From the NCBI RefSeq assembly GCF_003369445.1, contig NZ_QRCU01000014.1, positions 62,001 through 126,000 of the forward strand: DNA of 64,000 nt. The letters run 5' to 3'. The translations under genes and the position numbers were made by a program. A model generated the notes under the pieces. It was not told the origin of the DNA. It made no database searches and saw nothing but the letters and a program-made list of their open reading frames with translations. The DNA comes from Arthrobacter silvisoli (lineage in GTDB: Bacteria > Actinomycetota > Actinomycetes > Actinomycetales > Micrococcaceae). Shown one piece after another: positions 62,970 through 64,000 of this stretch (position 1 is its first letter; every line of letters starts with the position of its first letter).

Positions 62970-64000
62970 ATGACGCCCGAAAGCAATGGAGCAGGCGTGC
63001 CCGTGACGGCCGACCTGCTGGAGATAGATTCCCTGTTCACCACGGACGAACTCGCCGTGCGCGACACGGTCCGCGCGTTCGTCGACGCGAGGATCCGGCC
63101 GAATATCGCCGCCTGGTATGAGGACGCAATCTTCCCGCTGGAGATCGTCCCGGAAATGGGAGCGCTCGGGCTGCTCGGCATGCACCTGAAAGGTTACGGC
63201 TGCCCGGGACGCAGCGCGGTGGAATACGGGCTTGCTGCCTTGGAGCTTGAGGCCGGCGATTCCGGGCTGCGGACCTTCGTCAGCGTGCAGGGCTCCCTCG
63301 CCATGAGCGCAATCCACAAGCACGGGAGCGAAGAACAGAAGCAACAATGGCTCCCCGGCATGGCGTCCGGTGACCTGGTGGGATGCTTCGGGCTCACGGA
63401 GCCGGGTGCGGGTTCGGATCCGGGGAGCATGAAGACCTTCGCCCGGCATGAGGGTGATGAATGGATCGTCAATGGATCCAAGCGCTGGATCGGCCTCGCC
63501 TCGATCGCGCAGCTCGCCATCATTTGGGCCATGACTGACGACGGCGTGCGGGGCTTCATCGTTCCCACCGACACCCCCGGGTTCCGGGCGACCCCGATAG
63601 GGCCCAAGTTGTCCATGCGTGCCTCGATCCAGTGCGACATCGAACTCCGCGACGTCAGGCTCCCCGGTTCAGCCCTCCTGCCCGGAGCGAAGGGCCTGCG
63701 CGGCCCCTTCGAATGCCTCAACGAAGCCCGTTACGGAATCATCTGGGGTGCGATGGGAGCCGCGCGGGACAGCTACCTGGCCGCGCTCGACTACACACAG
63801 CAGCGGCTCCAGTTCGACAAACCCCTCGCCGGCTACCAACTGACGCAGGAGAAACTGGTCAACATGGCCCTGGAAATCAACAAGGGCCTGCTCCTGGCCG
63901 TGCAGATCGGCCGCCTCAAGGAATCCGGGAAGCTGCAGCCGCACCAGATCTCCGCCGGCAAGCTGAACAACTGCCGCGAAGCCATCCGGATCTGCCGGGA
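62970..64000 (+). CDS. gcdH: Glutaryl-CoA dehydrogenase-like acyl-CoA dehydrogenase, 3'-truncated
   Basis: This FAD enzyme is predicted to oxidatively decarboxylate glutaryl-CoA to crotonyl-CoA. The visible 343 codons begin MTPESNGAGVPVTADLLEID. They contain GCFGLTEPGAGSDPGSMKTF (FAD/substrate region), VNGSKRWIGLASIAQLAIIW and the GcdH-typical GLRGPFECLNEARYGIIWGA. The window ends before the catalytic Glu region. ATG 62970 has a weak site; GTG 62997, with GGAG five bases upstream, is a real alternative. It is divergent from the PucR gene. Substrate is inferred from the GcdH-like segment and the CoA-transferase neighbour. Confidence 0.85.
   Translation, partial: MTPESNGAGVPVTADLLEIDSLFTTDELAVRDTVRAFVDARIRPNIAAWYEDAIFPLEIVPEMGALGLLGMHLKGYGCPGRSAVEYGLAALELEAGDSGLRTFVSVQGSLAMSAIHKHGSEEQKQQWLPGMASGDLVGCFGLTEPGAGSDPGSMKTFARHEGDEWIVNGSKRWIGLASIAQLAIIWAMTDDGVRGFIVPTDTPGFRATPIGPKLSMRASIQCDIELRDVRLPGSALLPGAKGLRGPFECLNEARYGIIWGAMGAARDSYLAALDYTQQRLQFDKPLAGYQLTQEKLVNMALEINKGLLLAVQIGRLKESGKLQPHQISAGKLNNCREAIRICR

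Overview
The window is a high-GC actinobacterial chromosome segment. It is most likely from the Arthrobacter / Pseudarthrobacter / Paenarthrobacter group (Micrococcaceae), judged from protein content and gene order; the genus is an inference. Genes are dense, with short or overlapping junctions (ATGA, GTGA, TAATG). It holds one tRNA gene, no rRNA genes and no CRISPR array.

Region 1 (1-13.4 kb): the 3' part of a long-chain acyl-CoA synthetase converges on pyruvate carboxylase (pyc) across a perfect 21-bp hairpin. An orphan ParA follows. Then comes the block MerR (ResR-like) / bifunctional nuclease / ftsR / garA / gcvH, in the order known from Mycobacterium tuberculosis Rv1830-Rv1826. A divergent Fpg-like glycosylase, a small membrane protein, and a MarR regulator with an MFS exporter and an HbpS/GlcG-like protein complete it. 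The MarR gene and the exporter share an operator-like motif.

Region 2 (13.4-20.4 kb): a lipoprotein is translationally coupled to a 937-residue protein that carries EcfT, two ATPases and an S component in one chain. It converges on cobalamin-dependent metH. I read this as a predicted cobalamin (B12) uptake and use cluster.

Region 3 (20.4-27.5 kb): an integrase remnant, a Tat-exported multicopper oxidase and tRNA-Pro(GGG) look like an old integration. A Tat-exported unknown protein, a DUF222/HNH protein, and a TetR regulator divergent from a membrane protein with a Gln-rich linker follow.

Region 4 (27.5-35.4 kb): der-plsC-cmk-tyrA-rluB-scpB-scpA-parA is the conserved actinobacterial segregation and cell-envelope operon, on the minus strand. 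Region 6 (49.2-59.7 kb) continues it: xerD, NUDIX, pyrG, recN, nadK, tlyA, a small protein, a HAD phosphatase and a TPR protein, matching the Rv1701-Rv1691 order. The TPR gene is frameshifted by a 49-bp tandem duplication.

Region 5 (35.6-49.2 kb) separates those two conserved halves. It holds dctA with a CitA/DcuS-type two-component system, a LuxR regulator with a methyltransferase, a GntR-controlled prpD-prpB-prpC methylcitrate operon, a NUDIX hydrolase and an ECF sigma/anti-sigma pair.

Region 7 (60-64 kb): a CaiB/BaiF CoA-transferase, a PucR regulator and a glutaryl-CoA-dehydrogenase-like enzyme suggest glutarate catabolism. Four 16-bp tandem repeats contain the stop codons of both convergent genes there.
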